DNA of 64,000 nucleotides from an uncultured Microbacteriaceae bacterium (GTDB taxonomy: Bacteria; Actinomycetota; Actinomycetes; Actinomycetales; Microbacteriaceae). The stretch covers positions 1 through 64,000 of the forward strand of contig CAIOLM010000030.1 in NCBI GenBank assembly GCA_903859205.1. The letters are read 5' to 3'. Within the stretch, counting starts at the first letter, position 1; every line of letters begins with the position of its first letter. Both the position numbers and the translations under genes were made by a program. The notes under the pieces are model-generated. The model made no database searches. It was not told where the DNA came from and saw only the letters and a program-made list of their open reading frames with translations. Below, one piece after another: positions 1 to 9,388 of the stretch.

Positions 1-1557
1 GAAACCGGGCCAGAGGAACTTGCCGTTTTCACGACGGAACCAGTTGACCTGGAAAATCTTGGGCGCCTTGCCACCGAGCGTCTTGCCCATATCGAGCCAG
101 TGCGACCAGTAGTCGGCCATGTTGTAGCCGCAGAACGGCAGCATGGCGAAGGGGTCGCGACGAAGTTCGCCCACGGTTCCCTCGGCTGCGGCCGTCTGCT
201 CGCTCGACATGGTTGCGCCGATGAAAACGCCGTGGTTCCAGTTGAAGGCCTCAGCGACGAGGGGGATGTTCGTGGCACGACGACCACCGAAGATGATGGC
301 ATCCAGCGGGACACCGTCATTCTTGTGCCATTCCTCGGAGAGCGTGGGGCACTGCTCGATCGGCACGGTGAACCGCGAGTTGGGGTGTGCGGCCGGGCGA
401 CCCGAGTCTGGAGTCCAGTCTTGTCCGCGCCAGTCGATGAGGTGCGCGGGCGTCTCGTCGGTCATGCCCTCCCACCAGACGTCTCCGTCATCGGTGAGCG
501 CAACGTTCGTGAAGATCGTGTTTCCCCACACGGTGTTCATCGCAACCGGGTTGGTGCTTTCGCCGGTTCCGGGGGCGACACCGAAGAACCCGGCCTCGGG
601 GTTGATCGCGTACAGGCGACCGTCGGGTCCGGGGCGAAGCCAGGCGATGTCGTCACCGATGGTCTCGGCCTTCCATCCGGGGATGGTGGGCTGAAGCATG
701 GCCAGGTTGGTCTTTCCACACGCCGACGGGAAAGCCGCGGCAACGTGGAAAGCACGACCGGCGGGCGAGGTCAGCTTGAGAATAAGCATGTGCTCGGCCA
801 GCCAGCCCTCTTGCTTGCCCATGAACGAGCCGATGCGCAGCGAGAAGCACTTCTTCGACAGCAATGCGTTTCCGCCGTAGCCAGAACCGTACGACCAAAT
901 CTCACGGGTCTCGGGGAAGTGGCAGATGTACTTCGTCGAGTTGCTTGGCCACGCAACGTCGTCGATGCGGTCACCGGCGGGGGTGACTAGCGGGAAGCCG
1001 ACCGAGTGCACGGCCGGGACCCAAGGCGAGTTTTCGTCGATTTCGGCGAGCGCGTCGAAGCCCATGCGGGTCATGATTCGCATGTTGAGAACGGCGTAGG
1101 GCGAATCGGTCAGCTGGATGCCCACCTGCGAGATGGCTCCACCGTAGGGACCCATCGAAAACGGAACCACGTACATCGTGCGGCCGCGCATTGCGCCGGC
1201 AAAGAGCTCCTGGAGCTCTGCGTTCATAGCGTCGGGATCGCGCCAGTTGTTGGTGGGGCCGGCATCGTCTTTATTGACCGAGCAGATGAACGTGCGGTCT
1301 TCGACACGTGCGACGTCGTCGGGGTCGGAGCGCACCAAGTAGCTACCGGGGCGAAGTTCGGGGTTGAGCGGAATCATCACGCCCTTGTTGACGAGCTCGT
1401 GGGAGAGCTTCGCGGCCTCTTCTTCAGATCCGTCGCACCAGTGAATAGCCGAGGGCTGCGTGAGGGTGACGATGTCAGCGACCCACTTGAGGAGAGCGCG
1501 GTTGCGAACAAAAGCGGGGGCGCCCAACTCGAGGGGCGATGCAATTGTGGGTACCAC
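1..1557 (-). CDS. pckG: Phosphoenolpyruvate carboxykinase (GTP), 3'-truncated by window edge
   Basis: This is cytosolic GTP-dependent PEP carboxykinase, which converts oxaloacetate and GTP to phosphoenolpyruvate, CO2 and GDP at the entry to gluconeogenesis. The frame is open for 519 codons from a GTG start at 1557 to the left edge. Proteins of this family are about 600 residues, so roughly 90 C-terminal residues lie outside. The GTG start is supported by a Shine-Dalgarno AAGGAG at 1565-1570, seven bases upstream. The kinase P-loop ACGKTNLA with the active-site cysteine falls at residues 279-286, and the readable part ends in the conserved GKFLWPGF. It diverges from the RamB-like regulator at 1692, and the shared 134-bp gap contains a RamB-box-like sequence, so control by acetate or carbon status is an inference. 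Confidence 0.96.
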   Translation of the reverse strand, partial: MVPTIASPLELGAPAFVRNRALLKWVADIVTLTQPSAIHWCDGSEEEAAKLSHELVNKGVMIPLNPELRPGSYLVRSDPDDVARVEDRTFICSVNKDDAGPTNNWRDPDAMNAELQELFAGAMRGRTMYVVPFSMGPYGGAISQVGIQLTDSPYAVLNMRIMTRMGFDALAEIDENSPWVPAVHSVGFPLVTPAGDRIDDVAWPSNSTKYICHFPETREIWSYGSGYGGNALLSKKCFSLRIGSFMGKQEGWLAEHMLILKLTSPAGRAFHVAAAFPSACGKTNLAMLQPTIPGWKAETIGDDIAWLRPGPDGRLYAINPEAGFFGVAPGTGESTNPVAMNTVWGNTIFTNVALTDDGDVWWEGMTDETPAHLIDWRGQDWTPDSGRPAAHPNSRFTVPIEQCPTLSEEWHKNDGVPLDAIIFGGRRATNIPLVAEAFNWNHGVFIGATMSSEQTAAAEGTVGELRRDPFAMLPFCGYNMADYWSHWLDMGKTLGGKAPKIFQVNWFRRENGKFLWPGF

Positions 1558-1632
1558 GATGGAACTCCTTCGTCTCATGGACAAAAACCAAGTGGAGAAT
1601 TTCTGTCGTATTTCAAGTTTCACCGCTGACCC

Positions 1633-1654
1633 GTGCAAAGTTCCAGCAAGTTTG
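1633..1654. promoter_or_regulatory. Candidate RamB-type operator between pckG and the regulator
   Basis: GTGCAAAGTTCC at 1633-1644 contains the core of the published Corynebacterium glutamicum RamB box (recalled as a 13-bp motif containing ACTTTGCAAA, read here in reverse complement). A weaker second copy, CAGCAAGTTTG, follows at 1644-1654. The pair sits in the gap between pckG and a RamB-family regulator, where an autoregulatory and pckG-controlling site would be expected. Motif and position are seen in the sequence; binding is inferred. Confidence 0.45.
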
Positions 1655-1679
1655 TAGTGAAAAAAGTCAATTCTTTTCA

Positions 1680-1685
1680 TATAGT
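1680..1685 (+). promoter_or_regulatory. Leaderless-type -10 hexamer of the RamB-like gene
   Basis: TATAGT is followed by six bases and then the ATG at 1692. This spacing puts the transcription start at or next to the start codon. No good Shine-Dalgarno sequence precedes the ATG and no clear -35 box is visible. Confidence 0.55.
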
Positions 1686-1691
1686 GAAGAA

Positions 1692-3125
1692 ATGACGTCT
1701 GATTTATTGATTCTGGGCAAGCGCATCCGACATTTTCGCGTGCAGGCAGGAATGACCCTCGAAACGCTCGGCGAAGCGGTCGGCGTGGTACCCAGCCAGC
1801 TCTCCCTGATCGAAAATGGTCGTCGCGAGCCCAAGCTCTCGCTGCTGACCGCGTTGGCCGGGCAATTTGGCGTGACCGTGGCCGACCTGCTCAATAGCGA
1901 GGCCCCCGACCGTCGATCTGAGCTCGAGATTGAGGTCGAACGCCTGCAGCGCAGTGGCGTGTACCAGCAGCTCAAACTGCCCGCCGTGCGTTCGACTAAG
2001 TCGATGCCGACCGAGGCCCTCGAGGCCATCGTCGGGTTGCACCGCGAGATTGAGCGCCGCGCGCTCGAGGCCATCGCCACACCAGAAGAAGCGCGTCGTG
2101 CCAACACCGCCCTGCAGCGCGAGCAGCGGGCAGCCGGCAACTACATGCCAGAACTGGATGAGCTTGCCGAAGACCTCGTCAAGCGCGCGGGTCACACCTC
2201 GGGTGCGCTCATGCACCGCACGGTTGCCGAGATGGTCGAACTGACCGGCTTCACGCTGATCTACGTCAACGATCTGCCCCACTCGGCCAGGAGCGTGACC
2301 GACCTCGAGAACATGCGCATCTACATTCCGCCGGCCTCGATTCCCGGTGGACACGGTCTGCGGGCGATGGCGTTGCAGGCGGTTGCGCACCGATTGCTTG
2401 AGCACAAGCGCCCCGAGAACTACGCTGACTTTCTTCGCCAGCGCCTCGAGATCAACTACTTCGCTGCGTCGTGCTTGATGCCACGCACCGCCTCGGTCGA
2501 GTTCTTGCAAGCGGCCAAGAAAGACCGTGACATCGCCATCGAAGATTTTCGCGATGCGTTCGGCGTCACTCACGAGGCCGCGGCTCTTCGGTTCACCAAC
2601 CTGGCGACCGCTCACCTTGATCTGACCTGTCACTTCCTGCGAGTCAACGACGATGGTGGATTGTTCCGCGGATACGAGAACGACGGCTTGGCCATCCCGG
2701 CCGACGCGCACGGCTCGATTGAGGGTCAGCACATCTGCCGCAAGTGGGCGGCGCGCGTGGCCTTCGACCGCACCAACCGCACCACCGAGTTTTACCAGTA
2801 CACCGACACCCCAGGAGGAACCTTCTGGGACTCCACCCAGACCGGTAAGGGCGAGTCGGACGAGTTCTCAATCAGCATCGGTGTTCCGTTCGACGAAGCG
2901 CAGTGGTTTCGCGGCCGCGACACCACACACCGTCAGGTGTCGGCCTGCCCCGACCCGAGTTGCTGTCGCAGCCCGCTCGACGAGCAGCGCGAGCGCTGGG
3001 CCGGCAAGGTGTGGCCATCGGCCCGACTCAACCCCTACGTGCTTGCGCCGCTACCGACCGGCACTTTCCCGGGCGTCGATCAGGTCGAGGTTTACGAGTT
3101 CCTCGAGAATCACGCCCGGGCTTAG
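1692..3125 (+). CDS. RamB/ScfR-family transcriptional regulator (short-chain fatty-acid / acetate metabolism)
   Basis: The 477-residue protein has an N-terminal XRE-type helix-turn-helix at about residues 8-65, a central IrrE/ImmA-like region in which the usual HExxH appears degenerate (HRLLEH), and a C-terminal short-chain fatty acyl regulator domain with a Cys-rich CPDPSCC segment. This order matches RamB of corynebacteria and the ScfR group, which sense acyl-CoA status and control acetate, propionate and glyoxylate genes. The start at 1692 begins at the HTH domain and fits a leaderless promoter; the frame extends upstream but lacks homologous residues there. Divergence from pckG suggests that PEP carboxykinase is a target. 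The family is clear; the exact regulon is inferred. Confidence 0.88.
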   Translation: MTSDLLILGKRIRHFRVQAGMTLETLGEAVGVVPSQLSLIENGRREPKLSLLTALAGQFGVTVADLLNSEAPDRRSELEIEVERLQRSGVYQQLKLPAVRSTKSMPTEALEAIVGLHREIERRALEAIATPEEARRANTALQREQRAAGNYMPELDELAEDLVKRAGHTSGALMHRTVAEMVELTGFTLIYVNDLPHSARSVTDLENMRIYIPPASIPGGHGLRAMALQAVAHRLLEHKRPENYADFLRQRLEINYFAASCLMPRTASVEFLQAAKKDRDIAIEDFRDAFGVTHEAAALRFTNLATAHLDLTCHFLRVNDDGGLFRGYENDGLAIPADAHGSIEGQHICRKWAARVAFDRTNRTTEFYQYTDTPGGTFWDSTQTGKGESDEFSISIGVPFDEAQWFRGRDTTHRQVSACPDPSCCRSPLDEQRERWAGKVWPSARLNPYVLAPLPTGTFPGVDQVEVYEFLENHARA

Positions 3126-3149
3126 GGTCGGGCACCGACGCTCTGCGTT

Positions 3150-3155
3150 TAGGCT
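3150..3155 (+). promoter_or_regulatory. Leaderless-type -10 hexamer of nhaA
   Basis: TAGGCT is followed by six bases and the ATG at 3162. The same hexamer occurs before mutY and ispG. No convincing -35 element is visible. Confidence 0.5.
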
Positions 3156-3161
3156 GAACGC

Positions 3162-4307
3162 ATGGTGGTGAACATCCTGCGGGCGACGTTTAGGTCGGAG
3201 CGGTATGCCGCCATCGTGCTGGCACTTGCTGCCGTGGCCGGGTTGCTCGTGGCCAACTCCGGTGTCGGTCACGATGTCATCGGGTTCTTTCACCAGCACG
3301 CGTCAATCGGCATTCCCAACCTCGATTTGAGTGTGGGCCACTGGATCACCGACGGCCTACTCGCAGTCTTCTTCTTTATCGTCGCGGTTGAGCTGCGACA
3401 GGAGTTCACGGTGGGAGAGCTCAACTCTGTGTCCAAGGCGCTCGCCCCGGCGGCGGCGGCACTGGGCGGAGTGCTCGTTCCAGCGCTCATCTACTTCACA
3501 ATTGCCGGCGCAAGCGAGCCGCGCGGCTGGCCGATTCCCACCGCGACAGACATTGCGTTCGCGCTCGGGTTGATTGCCTTGCTCGGTAGAAATCTGCCAA
3601 GGCGCATCCGAGTCTTTCTGATGGCCCTTGCCGTGCTCGATGATCTGGTCGCAATTCTGATTATCGCCATCGGGTTTACCAGCTCGGTGCAGATTGGCGC
3701 CCTCGTTCTGGCCGCGATTTGCCTCCTGTTCTTATGGCAGGCGTGCAAGCCCAACAAGCTTCGCGGAATGCGCCCAATACTGCTCGTCGTGCTCTCTGCG
3801 CTGACCTGGTACTTCGTGCTCGTCTCGGGCGTTCACGCCACCATCGCCGGCGTTGCCATCGGGCTCGTGATGGCCCCCGCCCAGGCGCAAAAGGCGGCGC
3901 ACGCCCTCATGCCCTGGAGCAACGCGCTTATTCTTCCGCTGTTCGCTTTCGTCTCGGCGCTCGTCGTCTTTCCGCAGGTGCGCCTGTACCAACTCGACAT
4001 CGCCTTCTGGGCAATTGTGATCGCCCTGCCGGTAGGCAAGCTCATCGGCATCAGCGTCGCGGGTTCAATCGTTGCCCGTTTTGCGCCCAAGGGCTCGGGG
4101 CTGCGCGGCTGGGACTTGATTGTGGTTGCTGCCGTGGCGGGCATTGGCTTCACGGTCTCGCTGCTGATGAACGAGCTCGCCTTCACGGGCGATGAAGCAC
4201 TGCGCGATCAGGGAGTGCTGGCCGTGCTTACCGGCTCAGCAATCTCAATCGTTCTGGGCAGCGCTCTGGTTATCTGGCGCGCTCGCCTCGCTGGCGTCCG
4301 TCGGTAG
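3162..4307 (+). CDS. nhaA: Na+/H+ antiporter NhaA
   Basis: This 381-residue membrane protein belongs to the NhaA family, which expels Na+ (or Li+) in exchange for protons and supports pH and salt homeostasis. It is close in length to E. coli NhaA (388). The functional aspartates are present: D130 in PTATDIAFALG and the D160-D161 pair in AVLDDLVAI, corresponding to D133, D163 and D164 of E. coli. About a dozen hydrophobic segments are predicted. The ATG at 3162 fits a leaderless promoter. The 3' end overlaps the 3' end of mfd on the other strand by 63 bp, so the last 20 residues are antisense to the Mfd tail. Confidence 0.95.
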   Translation: MVVNILRATFRSERYAAIVLALAAVAGLLVANSGVGHDVIGFFHQHASIGIPNLDLSVGHWITDGLLAVFFFIVAVELRQEFTVGELNSVSKALAPAAAALGGVLVPALIYFTIAGASEPRGWPIPTATDIAFALGLIALLGRNLPRRIRVFLMALAVLDDLVAILIIAIGFTSSVQIGALVLAAICLLFLWQACKPNKLRGMRPILLVVLSALTWYFVLVSGVHATIAGVAIGLVMAPAQAQKAAHALMPWSNALILPLFAFVSALVVFPQVRLYQLDIAFWAIVIALPVGKLIGISVAGSIVARFAPKGSGLRGWDLIVVAAVAGIGFTVSLLMNELAFTGDEALRDQGVLAVLTGSAISIVLGSALVIWRARLAGVRR

Positions 4308-7300
4308 AGCCGGCAACAGGGCATCAAACAGGCTGCCCACCCACGCGACAAGATCGACGCCTTCAGCGGGCAGCGGCACCGTGACCACGCGCGCCGCGGC
4401 CACATACTTGGCACCGGGGTACATGCGCTGAAGACGAACCTGCTTCGAGTCGGGAAGTTCGAGGGGGGTCAGGCGCAGGTTCGGCCCCATAGCGACCACC
4501 TCGCTGAGCCCAGATTTGTAGGCTCGGCGACGCAAACGCGAGACATCAAGAAGTGTGGCCACTTCGACCGGGAGCTCACCATAACGGTCGACCAACTCGT
4601 CACGAACGAGGTCAATTTGGTCGGGCGTCGAGGTGGGCGAACTTGCCACCGAAAGCTTTTGGTAGGCCTCGAGGCGCAGACGCTCGCTGTCGACGAATGA
4701 CTCGGGGATGCGCGCATCCACCGGAATCTCGAGGCGCAACTCGTTCTGCCCCTCGGGAACATCGCCGCGGAAGACAGCCACAGCTTCGCCAATCATGCGC
4801 AGATAGAGATCGAAGCCGACACCCGCGATGTGACCCGACTGCTCGCCACCGAGCATGTTGCCGGCGCCACGAATCTCGAGGTCTTTGAGTGCAATCTGGA
4901 TGCCCGAGCCGAGCTCGTTGTTTGCCGCGAGTGCCGAGAGCCGATCGTGGGCGGTCTCCGAAAGCGGGACCTCGGCGTCGTAGAGCAAATACGCGTAGGC
5001 GCGCTCACGCCCGCGACCGACTCGACCGCGTAGCTGGTGCAACTGACTCAGGCCATATTTGTCAGCACGGTCGATGATGAGCGTGTTCGCGTTCGTGATG
5101 TCGATGCCGGTCTCGATGATCGTCGTCGACACGAGCACGTCGAACTTGCGTTCCCAGAAGTCGACGATGACCTGCTCAAGCTGGTGCTCGCCAAGTTGTC
5201 CGTGTGCCACCGCAATACGCGCCTCGGGAATCAGCTCCGCAAGTTGTGCCGCAACACGGTTGATGCTCGAAACACGGTTGTGCACGAAGAAGACCTGACC
5301 CTCACGAAGTAGCTCACGACGAATAGCCGCCGCCACCTGTTTGTCAGAGTAGGGGCCGACGAACGTGAGAATTGGGTGGCGATCTTCTGGCGGTGTTGCC
5401 AGTGTCGACATCTCGCGAATTCCCGTAACGGCCATCTCGAGCGTTCGAGGAATTGGCGTCGCACTCATGGCCAGAATGTCGACATTCGTTTTGAGCTTCT
5501 TGAGCGCCTCTTTGTGCTCGACACCAAAGCGCTGTTCCTCATCGATGATGACGAGCCCCAAGTCTTTGAACGTCATGTCTTTGGCAAGCAGGCGGTGCGT
5601 ACCGATGACGACATCAACGGTTCCGGCGGCGAGGCCGGCAATCGTCTCTTTGGCCTCCTTATCGCTTTGGAAGCGACTGAGCGCCCGCAGGTGTACCGGG
5701 AATCCGGCGAAGCGCTCGGCGAAGGTTTCGAAGTGCTGGCGAACCAGAAGCGTTGTGGGCACAAGAATCGCAACCTGCTTGCCATCTTGAACAGCCTTGA
5801 AGGCGGCGCGAACGGCGACCTCGGTCTTGCCGAATCCCACATCGCCCGAAATCAGTCGGTCCATGGGAATCTGGCGTTCCATGTCGGCCTTGACCTCGTC
5901 GATGGTGGTGAGCTGGTCGGGCGTCTCAACAAAAGGGAACGCCTCTTCGAGCTCGCGTTGCCACGGGGTATCTGGCGAGAAGGCAAACCCCTTGCTGGCG
6001 GTTCGCGCCGAGTACAGCTTGACGAGTTCGACGGCGATGTCTCGCACCGCACGACGCGCCTTGCTCTTGGCTGCGGCCCATTCACCACCGCCCATCTTCG
6101 AAAGGCTCGGCGCCTCACCCCCCACATATCGCGTGAGTTGGTCGAGCTGGTCGGTGGGCACGTAAAGCTTGTCGCCCGGGTAGCCTCGCTTGCTCGGCGC
6201 GTACTCGAGAACAAGGTACTCACGCATGTTCTTGACCGGGTTGCGACCACCCGTCGACACCTCGCGCTGCACGAGTTCGAGGAACTTGCCGATTCCGTGC
6301 ACCTCGTGCACAACGATGTCACCCGGCTCGAGCTGGAGCGGATCCACGACGTTCTTGCTGCGACGACTGGCCAGCTTGCGCGGAGCCCCTGAGTTGTAGG
6401 CAACGGCTCGACCGTAGAACTCTGCTTCGCCGAGCAAGGCAACCTTCGCTTCGGGCAGTTCGAAGCCGTGTTCGACGCCGGCTTGCACCACATAAACAGT
6501 GCCGGTCTCGAGCGTCTCGGGCAGTGACTCAACAACCCGAGCACCAACCTCGTGTTCGCCCAACACCTGCGCGGCTCGTTCGACGAGTCCGTGGCCCTCT
6601 GCGGCAACGACAACGTGCCAGCCGTCGCTGACTCGAGCGGCGATGTGCTGGATTGCGCCCTCGGCATTGCCGGCGAAACTTGGAATCGCAGCGCTCGAAA
6701 CACGCACCGCGTCGTCGTCATCGGCGTCAAAAGCCGACAGAGTCCACCAGGAACCATTCGGATGCGCATTCCGCAGATCGCTGACGGTGAGATAGTCGCC
6801 CGAAGTCAGGTCAATCGGCGCAGCTGCGCCCAGAGTCGCCGCGTTCCAGGCCGCCTCAAGAAATTCGCTGTTCGTCTCAGAGAGGTGCAGCGCGCGGTTC
6901 GCAACTCGCTCGGGCGAGACGACCGCGACCGCGGCATCCTTGGGCAAGAAGTTGGTGAGCGGCACGAGCCTGTCGACGAGTGCGGGTGTGAGCGACTCCA
7001 TGCCCTCGACCGGAATGCCCTCAGAAATCTTGGCGAGCATGTTTTCAAGACTCGGGAACTCGTGCTGCATCTCGGCAGCACGTTGGCGAACCGAGGCGGT
7101 TAGCAGCAGCTCACGAGACGGCCCGAGCACAATCTGCGCAACCTCGCCCGGCAGCGAACGCTGGTCGGCGACCGAGAACGGGCGAATGCTGTCGACCTCG
7201 TCGCCAAAGAAATCAATGCGATACGGATGCTCGGCCGTCGGTGCAAAGACATCGAGAATTCCACCGCGAACAGCGAACTCACCTCGACGCGCAACCATGT

Positions 7301-7814
7301 CGACTCGGGAGTACGCCAGGTCAACGAGCTGCGCCGAAATCGAGCGCAGGTCGTGCCCGCGGCTCTTATTACGCACGACGACCGGGTCGATCTCGAGCAG
7401 GTTGGCTGCGATTGGCTGGAGGGCCGCGCGCACCGACGCAATCACTACCAGCGGCGTCGACTTGTCCCACTCAGCAATGGTGCGCAGCGCATCAAAACGG
7501 CCACCCACGATCTCGGCGCTCGGGCTGAGACGCTCGTGTGGCAGGGTCTCCCACGCCGGGAATTCGATGATGATTGACTCCGGCAGCAGCACGTCGAGGG
7601 CGGCGTGAAGCGACTCGGCCTCGCGCGAGGTGGCGGTCACAGCACACAGCGCAGGGATCTGTCCGGTGCGCACACGTCGAGCGAGCAGCGATGCCAGCAG
7701 CGGGGCATTGAGGCCCTCGGCGAGCGAGAAATCGGCGTCTGTCGACGAGTATCCGACGGCTGTCTCGAAGCTCGGGGCACGCAAAAGGGCGTGCGTGAGC
7801 CCGAGAAATACCAT
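4245..7814 (-). CDS. mfd: Transcription-repair coupling factor Mfd
   Basis: This 1189-residue DNA translocase removes RNA polymerase stalled at lesions and recruits UvrA for nucleotide excision repair. Visible domains are an N-terminal UvrB-like region, the CarD-like RNA polymerase interaction domain at about residues 490-580 (VVHEVHGIGKF onward), a helicase core with Walker A GDVGFGKTE near 655-665 and the DEEQRFG box near 755, and a C-terminal TRCF domain. The start at 7814 lies nine bases after the pth stop and six bases after TAGACT, a leaderless-type -10. The final residues form an Asp/Ser/Ala-rich tail that runs 63 bp into nhaA on the opposite strand and looks like a non-conserved extension. 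Confidence 0.96.
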   Translation of the reverse strand: MVFLGLTHALLRAPSFETAVGYSSTDADFSLAEGLNAPLLASLLARRVRTGQIPALCAVTATSREAESLHAALDVLLPESIIIEFPAWETLPHERLSPSAEIVGGRFDALRTIAEWDKSTPLVVIASVRAALQPIAANLLEIDPVVVRNKSRGHDLRSISAQLVDLAYSRVDMVARRGEFAVRGGILDVFAPTAEHPYRIDFFGDEVDSIRPFSVADQRSLPGEVAQIVLGPSRELLLTASVRQRAAEMQHEFPSLENMLAKISEGIPVEGMESLTPALVDRLVPLTNFLPKDAAVAVVSPERVANRALHLSETNSEFLEAAWNAATLGAAAPIDLTSGDYLTVSDLRNAHPNGSWWTLSAFDADDDDAVRVSSAAIPSFAGNAEGAIQHIAARVSDGWHVVVAAEGHGLVERAAQVLGEHEVGARVVESLPETLETGTVYVVQAGVEHGFELPEAKVALLGEAEFYGRAVAYNSGAPRKLASRRSKNVVDPLQLEPGDIVVHEVHGIGKFLELVQREVSTGGRNPVKNMREYLVLEYAPSKRGYPGDKLYVPTDQLDQLTRYVGGEAPSLSKMGGGEWAAAKSKARRAVRDIAVELVKLYSARTASKGFAFSPDTPWQRELEEAFPFVETPDQLTTIDEVKADMERQIPMDRLISGDVGFGKTEVAVRAAFKAVQDGKQVAILVPTTLLVRQHFETFAERFAGFPVHLRALSRFQSDKEAKETIAGLAAGTVDVVIGTHRLLAKDMTFKDLGLVIIDEEQRFGVEHKEALKKLKTNVDILAMSATPIPRTLEMAVTGIREMSTLATPPEDRHPILTFVGPYSDKQVAAAIRRELLREGQVFFVHNRVSSINRVAAQLAELIPEARIAVAHGQLGEHQLEQVIVDFWERKFDVLVSTTIIETGIDITNANTLIIDRADKYGLSQLHQLRGRVGRGRERAYAYLLYDAEVPLSETAHDRLSALAANNELGSGIQIALKDLEIRGAGNMLGGEQSGHIAGVGFDLYLRMIGEAVAVFRGDVPEGQNELRLEIPVDARIPESFVDSERLRLEAYQKLSVASSPTSTPDQIDLVRDELVDRYGELPVEVATLLDVSRLRRRAYKSGLSEVVAMGPNLRLTPLELPDSKQVRLQRMYPGAKYVAAARVVTVPLPAEGVDLVAWVGSLFDALLPALPTDASEASAPDNQSAAQND

Positions 7815-7820
7815 GAGGCG

Positions 7821-7826
7821 AGTCTA
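7821..7826 (-). promoter_or_regulatory. Leaderless-type -10 hexamer of mfd, built on the pth stop codon
   Basis: TAGACT lies exactly six bases before the mfd ATG. Its first three bases are the TAG stop of pth (7824-7826). This would allow mfd to be transcribed separately from pth even though the genes are only nine bases apart. Confidence 0.5.
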
Positions 7827-8408
7827 CGCCGGGCTGTGGAACCTCTGTTGTGCCGCGACAACGCCCTCGGTCACGATGGATTCGATGATGTCTGCTCCGC
7901 GCACGAGCACGTGCGGAAGGACATCCCGCTCGCTCTTGCCGAAGTCTTGCAGCACGAAATCGGCAGCGTCTTGACGACCGGGAGGACGACCGATGCCCAC
8001 GCGCACGCGCACGAAATCGGTGGTTCCGATGGCCGCGACGATATCGCGAAGACCGTTGTGTCCGCCGTGTCCGCCGCCGACCTTGATGCGCACGTCGTCG
8101 AACGGGATGTCGAGCTCGTCGTGAACGACGATGAGGTTGCTTGGCTCGATGGAGAAGAACTTGAGGAGCGCGGCTGTGGGCTTGCCCGACAGGTTCATGA
8201 ATGTGCCGGGCTGAGCCAACACCAACTTTGAAACACTGGGCGCAGTGCGGCCCTCGGCAACGAGTGCGTTGGCCTTATGCGTGCGAAAGCTCGCCCCGAT
8301 GTCGGTAGCGAGCTTTGCGACGACCATCTGGCCGACGTTGTGACGATGGCTGGCGTAGCCGGGCCCGGGGTTACCGAGCCCGACTACAAGCCACGTGTCT
8401 GTGTTCAG
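7824..8408 (-). CDS. pth: Peptidyl-tRNA hydrolase, apparent CTG start
   Basis: Pth cleaves peptidyl-tRNA released from stalled ribosomes and is essential. Read from a CTG at 8408, the protein is 194 residues, like E. coli Pth. It contains GLGNPGPGY with the conserved Asn13 and SHRHN with the catalytic His23. Between the in-frame TAA at 8412-8414 (the rplY stop) and these motifs there is no ATG, GTG or TTG. The first in-frame ATG, at 8327, would remove both motifs and leave a dead enzyme. GGAG at 8415-8418 sits six bases before the CTG. The gene follows rplY almost without a gap, a common pairing because both serve translation. A point substitution of an original ATG or a sequencing error is the main alternative. 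Confidence 0.9.
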   Translation of the reverse strand: MNTDTWLVVGLGNPGPGYASHRHNVGQMVVAKLATDIGASFRTHKANALVAEGRTAPSVSKLVLAQPGTFMNLSGKPTAALLKFFSIEPSNLIVVHDELDIPFDDVRIKVGGGHGGHNGLRDIVAAIGTTDFVRVRVGIGRPPGRQDAADFVLQDFGKSERDVLPHVLVRGADIIESIVTEGVVAAQQRFHSPA

Positions 8409-8411
8409 GAG

Positions 8412-9128
8412 TTACTCCACGACCTTCTCAGCCTCGGCGTTTGCGCCCGAGAGCTCAGCGTCAGCAAGGGCGGCGGCCTTCTCAGCGTCATGCTGAGCAG
8501 CGTGCAGCTCGTCTTTGTGCTCGTGGTGTGCTGCCTCGTCAGCGAGCTCAGCGGCGAGCTCGTCGTCCGACTCGCCGGCGTCCTTGCCAGCTGCGGTGTG
8601 TACGTGAACAACGAGCTGGGTGGACTCACCGATGACCTTGGATCCCTTGGGAAGAACGAGGTCGGCGATGGTTACCTTGAAGCCGGGAACAGCGCCCTCA
8701 ACCGAGATCTCGATGAACTCGGGGATGTGGGTTGCCTCAGCCTCGAGGTGAACCGACTTGGCGTCGAGTTCAAGGATGGCGCCCGACTGCTGGGTTCCAA
8801 CGACGTGAATCGGCACATCGACGACAACCTGCTCGCCCTTGACGATCTCAACGAGGTCGAGGTGCTCGATGATCTGGGTTACTGGGTCTTTCTGCACGTC
8901 GCGAACGAGAACCAGCTGGCTCTTGCCCTCAATCTGCAGGTCGAGAACGGCGTTCTTCTTGCGGATAAGAAGTCCGACCTGGTGAGCGGGAACAGCGACG
9001 TGCTGTACGGGGTGACCGTGTCCGTAAATGACGGCAGGAATCTTGCCGGCCACGCGCAGGCGACGAGCGAATCCCTTGCCGAACTCGGTGCGGACGTCTG
9101 CGACGACCTTGTTGTCTACTTCAGCCAT
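8412..9128 (-). CDS. rplY: 50S ribosomal protein L25 / general stress protein Ctc
   Basis: The 238-residue protein has the L25/TL5/Ctc layout: an N-terminal 5S-rRNA-binding domain (MAEVDNKVVADVRTEFGKG onward), a TL5-type C-terminal beta domain, and a long Ala/Glu/Asp/His-rich tail over about the last 60 residues. The ATG at 9128 is chosen because AAGGAGG (9134-9140) lies five bases upstream; an in-frame ATG further upstream adds residues with no family resemblance. The TAA stop abuts pth. The acidic tail is longer than in short proteobacterial L25 but is typical of Ctc-type proteins. Confidence 0.94.
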   Translation of the reverse strand: MAEVDNKVVADVRTEFGKGFARRLRVAGKIPAVIYGHGHPVQHVAVPAHQVGLLIRKKNAVLDLQIEGKSQLVLVRDVQKDPVTQIIEHLDLVEIVKGEQVVVDVPIHVVGTQQSGAILELDAKSVHLEAEATHIPEFIEISVEGAVPGFKVTIADLVLPKGSKVIGESTQLVVHVHTAAGKDAGESDDELAAELADEAAHHEHKDELHAAQHDAEKAAALADAELSGANAEAEKVVE

Positions 9129-9388
9129 GAGGGCCTCCTTCTTGTGAGGCCAGTGGCCTCGTTTCTCTAAGTTCAACTCGAACGCATGTCAGCGTGAGGA
9201 ACGGCCACGAGGCCTTATCCACCGCGTCGATAACGGATGCTTGAGCTTGCGCTGTGAGCATCCCTCGCCGAAGTTTGCGACTGCCAGTCTACAAGAGGTT
9301 TTCACGGGCACAAACCGCGGTCGAGGGTCCTCATTCTGTCGGTACGATTGAGAGGTTGTTGGAGACGAACAAAACGCAAAGGTTGAGC

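Noticed and set aside
100-1629. Two plus-strand open frames opposite pckG
   Set aside because: They lie over conserved PEP carboxykinase sequence, including the P-loop, and have no homology of their own.
5376-6392. 338-codon plus-strand open frame inside mfd
   Set aside because: It is fully antisense to conserved Mfd helicase sequence, with no ribosome binding site and no recognisable product.
8412-8418. GGAGTAACTCC palindrome at the rplY-pth junction as an attenuator
   Set aside because: With one central base it can form at most a very short stem. It is explained by the stop codon and ribosome binding site, and I mention it only as part of the pth start.
8277-9170. 297-codon plus-strand open frame across rplY
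   Set aside because: It is antisense to rplY, which has a strong ribosome binding site and family match.
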